Source of the DNA: Roseovarius sp. SCSIO 43702
GTDB lineage: Bacteria > Pseudomonadota > Alphaproteobacteria > Rhodobacterales > Rhodobacteraceae
Direction: 5' to 3'
NCBI RefSeq assembly: GCF_019599045.1
Contig: NZ_CP080623.1
Coordinates: 456,501-520,500 of the forward strand
Length of the DNA stretch: 64,000 nucleotides
Shown here: positions 18,807 to 27,686 of the stretch, one piece after another
How the letters are laid out: every line of letters starts with the position of its first letter
How positions within the stretch are numbered: position 1 is the stretch's first letter
The notes under the pieces: generated by a model
Told to the model about the DNA's origin: nothing
Seen by the model: the letters and a program-made list of their open reading frames with translations, nothing else
Database searches by the model: none
Position numbers and translations under genes: made by a program

Positions 18807-20099
18807 ATGCCATTCGAACACTTGACAGGACAGCGGCGCAAGATCGCCGTGATCGGCGCAGGGATCTCCGGATTGGGCGCCGCCTATTTTCTCTCCGATG
18901 ACCATGACGTGACGCTCTTCGAAGCCGAGCCGCGGCTTGGCGGCCATGCGCGCACCGTGATCGCGGGCAAGCGCGGCGATCAGCCGGTCGACACGGGGTT
19001 CATCGTCTTCAACTATGCCAATTACCCCGAGCTCGCCGCGCTGTTCGAGCGGCTCGACGTGCCCGTGGTGAAAAGCGACATGAGCTTCGGTGCCTCGATC
19101 GGGGGCGGCCGGTTCGAATACGGGCTTTCGGGCGCCGGGGCCTTCTTCGCGCAGAGGCGCAACGCGCTCGATCCACGGCATTGGACCATGCTGCGCGACA
19201 TCTTCCGGTTCAACGCGCGCGCGCTCGAGACCGCGCGTGGCAGCGATCTGACCATCGGCGCGCTGCTCGAGGTGCTGGGCACCGGAGCATGGTTTCGTGA
19301 CCGCTATCTCCTGCCGCTGACCGGCGCGATCTGGTCCACGCCCACCCGGCAGATCATGGAGTTTCCGGCACAGGCCATGCTTCAATTCATGGAGAACCAT
19401 GCGCTGCTAAACTATGCCGGACAGCATCAGTGGTTTACCGTGCAGGACGGTTCGGCGAACTACGTGTCGCGGCTTGAACGGGCGCTCGTGGCGCGGGGCG
19501 CGCGCCTTCGTCCGGGCACCCCCGTCGAGGCCGTGCGCCGCGATCCGTTGGGGGCCTCGGTCAAGGCGCGGGGAGCGGAGTGGGACGCCTTCGACGAGGT
19601 GGTCTTCGCCACCCATTCCGACGATTCGCTGCGCCTTCTCGCGGATGCGGACGCGACCGAGCGCGCCGATCTGGGCGCGATCCGCTACCAGCCGAACGAC
19701 GTGGTGCTTCACGCCGACCCCTCGGTCATGCCGCGGCGGCGCGCGGTCTGGTCCTCGTGGAACTACACCGAGGCCACGCCGCGCCGCGACGGGCAGATCG
19801 ACCTCACCTACTGGATGAACCGGCTCCAGCCGATCCCCGAGGACGACCCGCTTTTCGTGACGCTGAACAGCGCGCGGCCGATCCGCGAGGATCTCGTCTA
19901 CGACCAGGTGACGCTGCGCCATCCCGTCTTCGACACCGCCGCGCTGGCCGCGCAGGCGCGGATCGCGGCGCGCAACGGGGCACGCAACACCTGGTTCTGC
20001 GGCGCGTGGATGGGTCACGGATTCCACGAGGACGGCCTGTCGAGCGCGCTCGCAGTCAGGCGCGGACTGGCCGATCAGAGGGTCGGCGCTGCGGCATGA
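18807..20099 (+). CDS. FAD-dependent amine-oxidase-like oxidoreductase (RSP_1091 type)
   Basis: A 430-residue flavoprotein of the NAD(P)-binding/amine oxidase superfamily. VIGAGISGLGAAYFL (residues 14-28) is the FAD-binding dinucleotide motif, followed by an acidic residue in FEAEPRLGGHA; the C-terminal FAD contact is in CGAWMGHGFHEDGLSSA. Gene order with DUF1365, MFS, DUF3833 and SDR matches the R. sphaeroides sigma-E target operon RSP_1091 to RSP_1087. From memory of that literature, RSP_1091 is needed for furan fatty acid formation, so a lipid-modifying role is likely. It is the first gene of the operon and its stop overlaps the next start. Confidence 0.85.
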   Translation: MPFEHLTGQRRKIAVIGAGISGLGAAYFLSDDHDVTLFEAEPRLGGHARTVIAGKRGDQPVDTGFIVFNYANYPELAALFERLDVPVVKSDMSFGASIGGGRFEYGLSGAGAFFAQRRNALDPRHWTMLRDIFRFNARALETARGSDLTIGALLEVLGTGAWFRDRYLLPLTGAIWSTPTRQIMEFPAQAMLQFMENHALLNYAGQHQWFTVQDGSANYVSRLERALVARGARLRPGTPVEAVRRDPLGASVKARGAEWDAFDEVVFATHSDDSLRLLADADATERADLGAIRYQPNDVVLHADPSVMPRRRAVWSSWNYTEATPRRDGQIDLTYWMNRLQPIPEDDPLFVTLNSARPIREDLVYDQVTLRHPVFDTAALAAQARIAARNGARNTWFCGAWMGHGFHEDGLSSALAVRRGLADQRVGAAA

Positions 20100-20851
20100 C
20101 CGGTATCGACCATATCGCCGGCCACACCTGGCACGGCCGCAAGGGCGAGATCGAGAACCGCTTTCGCTACGGCGTCGACTACCTGCTTCTCGACGCCGAG
20201 GCGCCACCCGACCCGGTGGCGCTTTTCGGCCGGAACCGAGCCGCTTTCGCCTCGCTTCACGACAGCGATCACGGCGGGGTGCCGGGCGAGGGGCGCGGTG
20301 CGGCCTGGGTGCGCGACGTGCTGCGCGATGCCAATCTGCCCGCGCCCGACCGGATCGAGCTGCTGGCACAGCCGCGCATCCTTGGTCACGTGTTCAACCC
20401 GGTCTCGTTCTGGATCTGCCGCGACGGGGCCGGCGATGTGCGGGTCATCATCGCGGAGGTCACGAACACCTACGGCGATCGCCATTCCTACCTTTGTCAC
20501 CGCGACGATCACGGCGCCATCACCGCCGCCGACCGTCTCGCGGCCGACAAGGTGCTGCATGTCTCGCCGTTCCAGCGGATCGAGGGCGGCTACGAGTTCC
20601 AGTTCGACATCCGCCCCGACCGGATCGGCATCCGCATCGACTTCACCGGCGGCAATGGCGGCGTGATCGCGACGCTGGTGGGGCCGCGCAAGCCGCTGAC
20701 CACGCGCGGGCTTGTGTGGTCCGCACTGCGCCGGCCCTTCGGATCGCGCCGGGTGCTCGCGCTCATCCACTGGCAGGCGCTCAAGCTCTGGTGGAAGGGC
20801 GCGAAGTTCCGCGCACGTCCCGCGCCGCCCGCGGACGAGGTCAGCCGTTGA
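20096..20851 (+). CDS. DUF1365 family protein (RSP_1090 type)
   Basis: A 251-residue soluble protein of the DUF1365 family, biochemical role unknown. The family core GHVFNPVSFWICRD lies near residue 97, followed by EVTNTYGDRHSY near 120 and KVLHVSPFQ near 150. In R. sphaeroides the homologue belongs to the sigma-E regulon and has been implicated in the singlet-oxygen response. DUF1365 genes often sit beside an FAD oxidoreductase and a cyclopropane-synthase-like methylase. No methylase gene is in this operon. Four-base ATGA overlap with the upstream gene. Confidence 0.85.
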   Translation: MTGIDHIAGHTWHGRKGEIENRFRYGVDYLLLDAEAPPDPVALFGRNRAAFASLHDSDHGGVPGEGRGAAWVRDVLRDANLPAPDRIELLAQPRILGHVFNPVSFWICRDGAGDVRVIIAEVTNTYGDRHSYLCHRDDHGAITAADRLAADKVLHVSPFQRIEGGYEFQFDIRPDRIGIRIDFTGGNGGVIATLVGPRKPLTTRGLVWSALRRPFGSRRVLALIHWQALKLWWKGAKFRARPAPPADEVSR

Positions 20852-22065
20852 CGCGCAAGGCGCGCCTGCCAGCCTATGCGATCTTCGCGGCCTTTCTCGC
20901 CTCGGCGGGCCTGCCGCTCTATATCCATGCGCCGAAGTTCTACGTGGACGAATACGGCGTGTCGCTCGCGGCGCTGGGTGCCATGCTCTTCGGGCTCAGG
21001 CTGCTCGACGTGGTGCAGGACCCGGCGCTGGGCTGGCTCGCCCGGCGGGTGCAGGACCGCCGCCGCCTGTCGGTCGCGCTCGGTGGGGCGGTGCTTGTCG
21101 CGGGGATGCTGGGCCTCTTCCTCGTGTCGCCGCCCATCGCGCCGCTCTGGTGGTTTGCGGCGATGCTCACGCTGGTCTTCTCGTCCTTCAGCTACCTGAC
21201 CATCTGCTTCTATGCCGAAGGCGTGCGCGGCGCGATGGAGGGGGCGGGTTACCTTGCCGTGGCGCGCTGGCGCGAGACGGGCGCGCTCCTCGGGATATGC
21301 GCCGCGTCGGTCGCGCCGCTCGCGCTTGGCGGCTACGGTGCGTTCGCGCTTGCCTTCGCGGGGCTGGGCGCGGTGGCGGTGGTGGCCATGCGGCGCGAAT
21401 GGCGCAAGGGCGGCGTGGGCGCGCAGGGCTTCGCCACGGTGCTGGCCGACCGCACGGCGCGGCGGCTCCTGCTGATCGCGCTGGTCAACGCGGCGCCGGT
21501 CGCCGTCAGCTCGACACTGTTCCTGTTCTACGTTGAAAGCGTGCTTCAGGCACAGGGATGGGAGGGGCCGCTCCTCTTGCTGTTCTTTCTCTGCGCCGCC
21601 GCCTCGGCCCCGGTCTGGGGCCGGCTCGCCGAACGGTGGGGCGCGAAACCGGTGCTGCTGGGCGCCATGACGCTTGCCATCGCGTCCTTCGCGGGGGCGG
21701 TGATGCTGGGGCCGGGAGACGCGTGGATCTTCGCGCTGATCTGCGTCGTCTCGGGGGTGGCGGTGGGCGCCGACCTCACGCTTCTGCCCGCCATGTTCGC
21801 GCACCGGATGGAAGCGGTCTCGCCCGGCGCCTCCGAGGCATTCGGGCTGTGGTCCTTCGTGTCGAAATTCACGCTTGCCGTCGCGGCGGTCACGCTTCTT
21901 CCGCTGCTTCAGGCCGGGGGGTTCGAGGCGGGGTCCGAGAACGATCCGCGCGCGCTCCGGCTCCTGGCGCTGGCCTATGGCGCGGTGCCCTGCGGGCTCA
22001 AGCTCGTGGCGATCGCGCTCCTGGCGGTGACGCAACTTGACGATAAAGCGGAGGTAATGGCATGA
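20848..22065 (+). CDS. MFS transporter (GPH cation symporter-like, RSP_1089 type)
   Basis: A 405-residue major facilitator protein with twelve predicted helices and the GPH-like N-terminal motif YGVSLAALG...RLLDVVQDPALGWLARR. I chose TTG 20848: it overlaps the previous stop as TTGA, and GAGG stands eight bases upstream. No ATG is available near the first helix, and later starts would remove it. The substrate is unknown; gene order ties it to the sigma-E-dependent lipid or stress pathway. Confidence 0.82.
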   Translation: MTRKARLPAYAIFAAFLASAGLPLYIHAPKFYVDEYGVSLAALGAMLFGLRLLDVVQDPALGWLARRVQDRRRLSVALGGAVLVAGMLGLFLVSPPIAPLWWFAAMLTLVFSSFSYLTICFYAEGVRGAMEGAGYLAVARWRETGALLGICAASVAPLALGGYGAFALAFAGLGAVAVVAMRREWRKGGVGAQGFATVLADRTARRLLLIALVNAAPVAVSSTLFLFYVESVLQAQGWEGPLLLLFFLCAAASAPVWGRLAERWGAKPVLLGAMTLAIASFAGAVMLGPGDAWIFALICVVSGVAVGADLTLLPAMFAHRMEAVSPGASEAFGLWSFVSKFTLAVAAVTLLPLLQAGGFEAGSENDPRALRLLALAYGAVPCGLKLVAIALLAVTQLDDKAEVMA

Positions 22066-22625
22066 CACCCGTGCTGTGGGTCATCCTGGGCGCGGCCGTT
22101 GTCGCCCTTCTCTCGGGTGGCGTGGCGATATTCACCGGCTTCCGATCCCAGAAACCGGGTTGCTACGCCGAGACTGTGCCCTACTTCGCCCTCCAGGATG
22201 TTCTGAAGGGCGACCTGGTCTGCGACGGAGTGATCTATGGGCCGCGCGGGCATGTGATATCGCGGTTCAACGCCGATATCACGATGCACTGGGACGGGAA
22301 CCGGGGCCGTATGGTCGAGCGTTTCCGCTATGCCAGCGGCGCGGTGCAGGACCGTGAATGGTGGCTCGAGGTTGACGAGGACGGCGCCATCCGCGCGGAT
22401 GCCGATGACCTTGTCGACGTGGGCCGCGGGCGCCAGTCGGGCGCCACGGTCGAGATGCGATATCGCATCCGCCTGCCCGACGAGGGTGGGGGACACGTGC
22501 TGAGCGTCCGGGACTGGATGTATCTCACCCCCGACGGGGTGGTCGTGAACCGAAGCCAGTTCCGCAAGTTCGGGTTCAAGGTGGCCGAGCTGGTCGCGAC
22601 GATACGACGAACGGAGGCGACATGA
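22062..22625 (+). CDS. DUF3833 family protein (RSP_1088 type)
   Basis: A 187-residue protein with an N-terminal membrane helix (about residues 2-24) and a beta-rich domain probably on the periplasmic side. Features such as GHVISRFNADITMHWDG and RVRDWMYLTPDG-like segments fit DUF3833, a family without known function. It is the fourth gene of the operon, with four-base overlaps at both ends. Confidence 0.8.
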   Translation: MTPVLWVILGAAVVALLSGGVAIFTGFRSQKPGCYAETVPYFALQDVLKGDLVCDGVIYGPRGHVISRFNADITMHWDGNRGRMVERFRYASGAVQDREWWLEVDEDGAIRADADDLVDVGRGRQSGATVEMRYRIRLPDEGGGHVLSVRDWMYLTPDGVVVNRSQFRKFGFKVAELVATIRRTEAT

Positions 22626-23356
22626 CCGAGTTCAACGGCAAGACTTACTGGCTCGTCGGAGCGAGTGCGGGTCTCGGGAAGGCGCTGGCCAAGGCGCTGG
22701 CGGAGGAGGGGGCGACGCTCATCCTGTCGGCGCGAAGCGAGGACAAGCTGCGCGAGCTGGCCGAGAGCCTGCCCACCGATACGAAGGTCGTGCCGCTCGA
22801 CGTGACCGACACCGACACGATCGACGCCGCCATGCGGGAGGTGGGCGATTTCGACGGCCTCGTCTACCTCGCCGGTGTCTACTGGCCGATGTCCGCGCAG
22901 GAATGGCATGCCGGCCATGCCGAGGCGATGGCCGACGTCAACTTCGCCGGAGCGATCCGCGTGATGGGCCGCGTGGTGCCGCATATGCTGCGCCGCAACG
23001 AGGGGCATATCGTGCTCACCGGGTCCCTTTCGGGGTTCCGGGGCCTGCCGGGGGCCATCGGCTATTCGGCGACCAAGGCGGGGGTGATGACACTGGGCGA
23101 GAGCATGCAGGCCGACCTCTGGGACACGCCCATCGACGTGCAGATCGCCAACCCGGGCTTCATCCGCACACGCCTCACCGACAAGAACGACTTCGACATG
23201 CCGTTCCTCATGGATCCCGACGAGGCCGCGGCCGAGATCCTCAAGCTCATGCGCAGGCGCCGCGCCTATGTGCGGCACTTCCCGTGGCTCTTCTCGCTCC
23301 TTTTCCGCGCAAGCCGGTTCATGCCGCACTGGCTCTACCATCGGATATTTGCGTAA
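22622..23356 (+). CDS. Short-chain dehydrogenase (RSP_1087 type)
   Basis: A 244-residue SDR. The nucleotide-binding turn is VGASAGLGKAL at residues 13-23, YLAGVY near 80, and the catalytic set Ser in TGSLSG with YSATK near residue 148. A C-terminal positively charged tail ending in a short hydrophobic segment (FSLLFRASRFMPHWLYHRIFA) may bring it to the membrane. It is the last gene of the sigma-E-type operon. The substrate is unknown, perhaps a fatty-acid intermediate. Confidence 0.83.
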   Translation: MTEFNGKTYWLVGASAGLGKALAKALAEEGATLILSARSEDKLRELAESLPTDTKVVPLDVTDTDTIDAAMREVGDFDGLVYLAGVYWPMSAQEWHAGHAEAMADVNFAGAIRVMGRVVPHMLRRNEGHIVLTGSLSGFRGLPGAIGYSATKAGVMTLGESMQADLWDTPIDVQIANPGFIRTRLTDKNDFDMPFLMDPDEAAAEILKLMRRRRAYVRHFPWLFSLLFRASRFMPHWLYHRIFA

Positions 23357-23417
23357 GATCAAGGACGCGCCCCGCCGGGCGCGCAATGATCATGTCCGAC
23401 CGATGGAGGAAACGACG

Positions 23418-23744
23418 ATGCTTGACATCAGCACACACAAGATCGCGCAGGTGGTCCTCATGTCGCGCGAACTGGGCCGGGCCGAGGGCGAGCTTCGCGC
23501 GTTTCTCGAACGCATGACAGAGGACGAGTTGACGAGCCTCGTGGCGCTCATGTGGATCGGTCGCGACAGTTTCGCGCCCGAGGAACTGTCCGAGGCGATC
23601 GAAACCGCACGCAACGAGGCGACGACGCCGACGGCGGATTACCTGCTTGGCACGCCGCACCTGTCGGACCACCTCGAAAACGGCGCCGATGCGCTGGGAA
23701 TCTCGCTGGGCGATGACGAGGATGACCTGATCCGGGGTGGCTGA
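23418..23744 (+). CDS. DUF3775 domain protein
   Basis: A 108-residue, acidic, helical protein of the DUF3775 family, found mainly in alphaproteobacteria. The core is LTSLVALMWIGRDSF followed by SEAIETARNE and YLLGTPHLSDHLENGADALG. No membrane segment or catalytic motif is visible. The start at 23418 has GGAGGA ten bases upstream; it is 61 bases after the SDR gene, so it may be a separate unit. It converges with hyuB six bases away. Confidence 0.78.
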   Translation: MLDISTHKIAQVVLMSRELGRAEGELRAFLERMTEDELTSLVALMWIGRDSFAPEELSEAIETARNEATTPTADYLLGTPHLSDHLENGADALGISLGDDEDDLIRGG

Positions 23745-23750
23745 GCCGGG

Positions 23751-25490
23751 TCAGCCCGTCTTGCGCGCGCGCGCCGTCGCGGCATCGTCGATCTCGCCCG
23801 CATCGGTCAGGACGACACCGAAAAGCGCCTGCGCCTGGTCCCGCGTGTAGCGGCCCAGCGCCACGTCGCGCGCCACCGCCTGCGCGTCGCGCGTCATGGG
23901 ATCGCCGTAGCCGCCGCCGCCGGGTGTGCGCACGTGCACCCGGTCGCCGGGGGCCAGCGGGATGTCCTGCGCCTTCGACAGGTGCGGCGGGGTATAGGGC
24001 TCGCCGCCGCGCCAGACCGTCACCTGGTTGACCGCTCCGTCGCCGCCACCCAGCGCGCCCTGCGGGCCGAACCGGCCGTGATCCATCACGAAGCTGGCCG
24101 TGGCCGTGCCGCGCCTCAGCTCGACCTCGTAGTCGAGGCCGAAGCCGCCACGATGCGCACCCGCGCCGCCCGATCCCTCGTGCAGGGCGTAGCGGTGGTA
24201 GAGCACCGGAAAGGCCTGCTCCATGATCTCGACCGGCGGCGCCTTGGAAATGCCGATGGTCGAGCATCCGTTCGACAGCCCGTCACCACCCGCGTAGCCG
24301 CCATATCCGCCCCCCGAAAGCTGGTACATCACGAAATCGCGGCCCCGGTCAGGGTCATGCCCGCCCAGCGCGAAATTGCCGCTCGTCCCGGCGGGCGCCG
24401 CGGTCACGCGGTCGGGCAGAACAGGGACCAACGCTGCGAAAACCGCCTCGGCGATGCGCTGGCTCACCTCGGCCGCGCAGCCCGAGACGGGGCGCGGATA
24501 TTGCGCGTCGAGGAAGGTGCCTTCGATCCCCGTCACCACCAGCGGTTCGAATGCCCCCGCGCTGATCGGCACCTCGGGAAAGATGTGGCGCATGGCAAGG
24601 TAGACCGAGCTGAGCGTCGTCGCCCGCACCGAGTTCATCGGGCCGCGGCAGGGCGGGCTCGAGCCTGTGAAGTCGAAGACGAGGTCGCGGCCGTCGCGCG
24701 TGACCGAAAGGCGGATCGCGAGCGGCTCGTCCACCACGCCGTCACTGTCGATCCAGGCCGTGCTCTCGTGCCGTCCCTCGGGGATGTGCGCCACGAAGCT
24801 GCGCATCTGCTCGGCTGCGCGCGCACGCAGCTCGGCGATGGCCGCGCGGACCGTGTCGTCGCCGTAGCGGTCGAGCAGCAGGTCAAGCCGCTCGGCTCCG
24901 AGATCGAGCGCCGCGGCCTGCGCGCGCACGTCGCCGATGCGCTGGTCGGCCACGCGGATGTTGGAACAGATGATCGCATAGATCTCGGGGTCGAGCGTTC
25001 CCTCCTTGAAGAGCCGCACGGGCGGCAGGCGCAGACCCTCCTGCTCGACCGCCGTGGCCGACGCCGAGAAGCCCCCCGGCACCGCGCCGCCGGTGTCGGG
25101 CCAGTGGCCCGTGTTGCTGAGCCAGCAGAAGATCTCGCCGTTCCGCCAATAGGGTCGGGCAAAGCGCACGTCCATCAGGTGCGTGCCGCCCAGGTAGGGG
25201 TCGTTGACGATGTAGATGTCGCCCTCTTTTGGCGCCGCGACGCTGCCCTCCGCGATCATCTTGAGCAGGATTCGGGTCGAATATTGCATCGTGCCCACGA
25301 AAACCGGCAACCCGCCCGCGCCCTGCGCGACCAGCGCGCCGTCGGTCGCGTCGTAGATGCCGTCGGAGCGGTCATTCGCCTCGGCGATGACCGGCGAGAA
25401 GGCGGCGCGCGAGAAGGCGAGGTCCATCTCGTCGCAGACCTGTTGCAGACCCGCCTGAATGACCGACAAGGTGATCGGGTCGAGGGTCAT
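23751..25490 (-). CDS. hyuB: Hydantoinase B/oxoprolinase family subunit
   Basis: A 579-residue subunit of an ATP-dependent amidohydrolase of the N-methylhydantoinase/5-oxoprolinase family, which opens cyclic amides such as hydantoins and 5-oxoproline. Family marks include EANDRSDGIYD near residue 40, YIVNDPYLGGTHLMDVRF near 98 and GGGGYGDPMTRDA near 535. Its ATG overlaps the hyuA stop by four bases. The neighbours encode an importer and a heterocycle hydroxylase/reductase set, so its true substrate may be a lactam formed in that pathway. Confidence 0.88.
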   Translation of the reverse strand: MTLDPITLSVIQAGLQQVCDEMDLAFSRAAFSPVIAEANDRSDGIYDATDGALVAQGAGGLPVFVGTMQYSTRILLKMIAEGSVAAPKEGDIYIVNDPYLGGTHLMDVRFARPYWRNGEIFCWLSNTGHWPDTGGAVPGGFSASATAVEQEGLRLPPVRLFKEGTLDPEIYAIICSNIRVADQRIGDVRAQAAALDLGAERLDLLLDRYGDDTVRAAIAELRARAAEQMRSFVAHIPEGRHESTAWIDSDGVVDEPLAIRLSVTRDGRDLVFDFTGSSPPCRGPMNSVRATTLSSVYLAMRHIFPEVPISAGAFEPLVVTGIEGTFLDAQYPRPVSGCAAEVSQRIAEAVFAALVPVLPDRVTAAPAGTSGNFALGGHDPDRGRDFVMYQLSGGGYGGYAGGDGLSNGCSTIGISKAPPVEIMEQAFPVLYHRYALHEGSGGAGAHRGGFGLDYEVELRRGTATASFVMDHGRFGPQGALGGGDGAVNQVTVWRGGEPYTPPHLSKAQDIPLAPGDRVHVRTPGGGGYGDPMTRDAQAVARDVALGRYTRDQAQALFGVVLTDAGEIDDAATARARKTG

Positions 25491-27550
25491 GCGCCGCCTC
25501 CCGTCCCGATCGTCATCACGAGGTTGCCCTGCGCATCCCCGCGCGCCACGTCGGACGTGCCGACAAGGAGCGTCGTGTCCATCTGTTCCACGATCGCGGG
25601 TCCCTCGATAACCGCGTCGAGCGGCAGGTGATCGCGCCAGTAGACCGGCACCTCCCGCGTGTCGCCGTCAAGCCGCACGGCGCGCGTGCCGGTGCGGGCC
25701 TCGGCGATGGACGCCTTCCGCCCCGCCGGGTCGATCAGGCTGCCCAGGTCGAGGGCCGGGCGCGCACCGATGACCGAGGTGTTGACGTTCACCAGGTTGG
25801 CGCGCACCCGGTCGAGCCGCACGCGGAACCGGCGGAAATAGGCCTCCTCGAAAAGCCGCTGCAACGCGTCGAGCGAGATATCCGCGCTTTCCAGGTCGAC
25901 CCGAAGCAGGTGGGTTTGCCCGACGAACTGCATGTCCACCGAATGCACATGCCGAAGCCCCGTGATCCCGATCCTTTCGCGCGCGATCATGCGCTCGCCC
26001 TGCACGGTCTGCGCGTCGAGGATATCGTGCAGCTCCGAGACGTCGAGCCGATCAAGCGGGCGGTTGACCGTGGTGACGAAATCGTGCCGCAGGTCGGCGA
26101 CGACACAGCCGATGGCGTTGGTGATGCCCGGTCGGCTCGGCACGAGAACGCGCGGGATCCCGAGTTCGCGCGCCAGCGCGGCGGCGTGGAGCGGCCCCGC
26201 GCCACCGAAGGCGAACAGCGCGAAATCCCGGGGATCGGCCCCCAGGGAGAGCGAGACCATGCGGATCGCGCCCGCCATCGTGGTGTTGGCCAGCCGGATC
26301 ACGGCCTCCGCCGCATCCGTGACCGAGACACCCAGAGGGCGCGCGAGGTCCTGCTCGAAAACAGTCTCTATATCGGCTAGGGACACGCCACCCCGCACGG
26401 CGAGCTTGGCGGGGTCGAGCCGCCCGAGAAGCAGGTTCGCGTCGGAAATCGTGGGCGCGATCCCGCCCCGGCCATAGCAGATCGGCCCCGGATCGGCGCC
26501 CGCGCTTTCGGGACCGACCTGCAGGAGACCCGCGGCATTCACCCGCGCGATCGACCCGCCGCCCGCGCCCACGGTGCGCACATCGACCATGGGCACGTGA
26601 ATGGGCATCGCGTATTCGATCTCGATCTCGTTCGAGACCGCGGGTTCGGCGCCGCGCACCATGGCGACGTCGGTCGAGGTGCCGCCCATGTCATAGGTGA
26701 TGAGGTTGGGCATTCCCGCCGCGCGCCCGGTGTAGGCCGCGGCCATTACCCCCGAGGCCGGTCCGCTCATCACCGTCTTGGCGGCCTCGTCGGCCACGGT
26801 CCGCGCCGATACCATCCCGCCATTGCCATTCATGACCAGAACGTCGCCGCGATAGCCGCCCTTCGCCAACTCTCCGGTCAGGCGCGAGATGTAGCGCGCG
26901 AGGATGGGCTGCACCGAGGCGTTGACTGCGGCCGTCACCCCGCGCTCGTATTCGCGCGCCTCGCTGAGGATCGCGTGGCCGAGCGTGACGTGATCGTTGG
27001 GCCAGAGCGCGCGCAGGATCGCGCCGGCCCGCAATTCATGCGCGGGGTTGGCATAGGCGTGCAGGAAATGAACGACGACCGACTCGCAGCCCTTGTCGAG
27101 GAGCGTCTGCGCGGCCTCGGCCACGGCGCTCTCGTCGAGCGGCGTGACGACGTGGCCCGCGGCGTCCATCCGTTCGGGCACCTCGAGCCGCAGGTCGCGG
27201 GGGATGAGCGGGGTGAACTGTCCCGTCATCCCGTAGGCCCGCGGCCGGGTGCGGCGACCCAGCTCCAGCACGTCGCGAAACCCGTGCGTGGTGATGAGGC
27301 CCGTGCGGCTCAGCTTGCGTTCGAGCACCGCGTTGGTGGTCGTGGTGGTTCCGTGGACGACAAGGTCGAGCGTCGAGAGGTCCGATCCCGCCTCGTCCAG
27401 GGCGGCAAGGACGCCGAAGGCCTGGTTGTCGAGGGTCGAGGGCACCTTGGAGAGCTTCACGCGGCGCGTCACCGGGTCGAGCTCGACAAGGTCGGTGAAC
27501 GTGCCGCCCACGTCGATCCCGGCTATCCGCCCGCTTGCTGGCTCCGTCAT
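25487..27550 (-). CDS. hyuA: Hydantoinase A/oxoprolinase family ATPase subunit
   Basis: A 687-residue subunit with an actin/Hsp70-like ATPase fold. GIDVGGTFTDLVELDP at residues 9-24 and TYDMGGTSTDVAMVRG near 290 are the two phosphate-binding segments; FAFGGAGPLHAAALARELG is near 455. It activates the cyclic amide with ATP for ring opening with HyuB. ATG 27550 was chosen because upstream codons give no family similarity. It is divergent from the plus-strand gene run starting at 27687, sharing a 136-base control region. Confidence 0.88.
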   Translation of the reverse strand: MTEPASGRIAGIDVGGTFTDLVELDPVTRRVKLSKVPSTLDNQAFGVLAALDEAGSDLSTLDLVVHGTTTTTNAVLERKLSRTGLITTHGFRDVLELGRRTRPRAYGMTGQFTPLIPRDLRLEVPERMDAAGHVVTPLDESAVAEAAQTLLDKGCESVVVHFLHAYANPAHELRAGAILRALWPNDHVTLGHAILSEAREYERGVTAAVNASVQPILARYISRLTGELAKGGYRGDVLVMNGNGGMVSARTVADEAAKTVMSGPASGVMAAAYTGRAAGMPNLITYDMGGTSTDVAMVRGAEPAVSNEIEIEYAMPIHVPMVDVRTVGAGGGSIARVNAAGLLQVGPESAGADPGPICYGRGGIAPTISDANLLLGRLDPAKLAVRGGVSLADIETVFEQDLARPLGVSVTDAAEAVIRLANTTMAGAIRMVSLSLGADPRDFALFAFGGAGPLHAAALARELGIPRVLVPSRPGITNAIGCVVADLRHDFVTTVNRPLDRLDVSELHDILDAQTVQGERMIARERIGITGLRHVHSVDMQFVGQTHLLRVDLESADISLDALQRLFEEAYFRRFRVRLDRVRANLVNVNTSVIGARPALDLGSLIDPAGRKASIAEARTGTRAVRLDGDTREVPVYWRDHLPLDAVIEGPAIVEQMDTTLLVGTSDVARGDAQGNLVMTIGTGGGA

Positions 27551-27578
27551 GTGCGCCCGTCCCGTCCCGCGTCGCTCC

Positions 27579-27607
27579 GAGTTTCGCCAGACCCGCGCCT
27601 TTGTCAA
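27579..27607 (-). promoter_or_regulatory. Possible sigma-70-type promoter of hyuA
   Basis: A perfect TTGACA (27607-27602, minus strand) is followed after 17 bases by AAACTC (27584-27579), a poor -10. It would give a leader of about 22 bases before hyuA. The -35 match is the only strong point. Confidence 0.25.
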
Positions 27608-27686
27608 CGCGCGCCTCGCTTTGCCTTTGCGCGCGCCTGCCGCATAGTGGGGCGACATTCGGGGCCGCAAGAGGGGCAATGACGCG

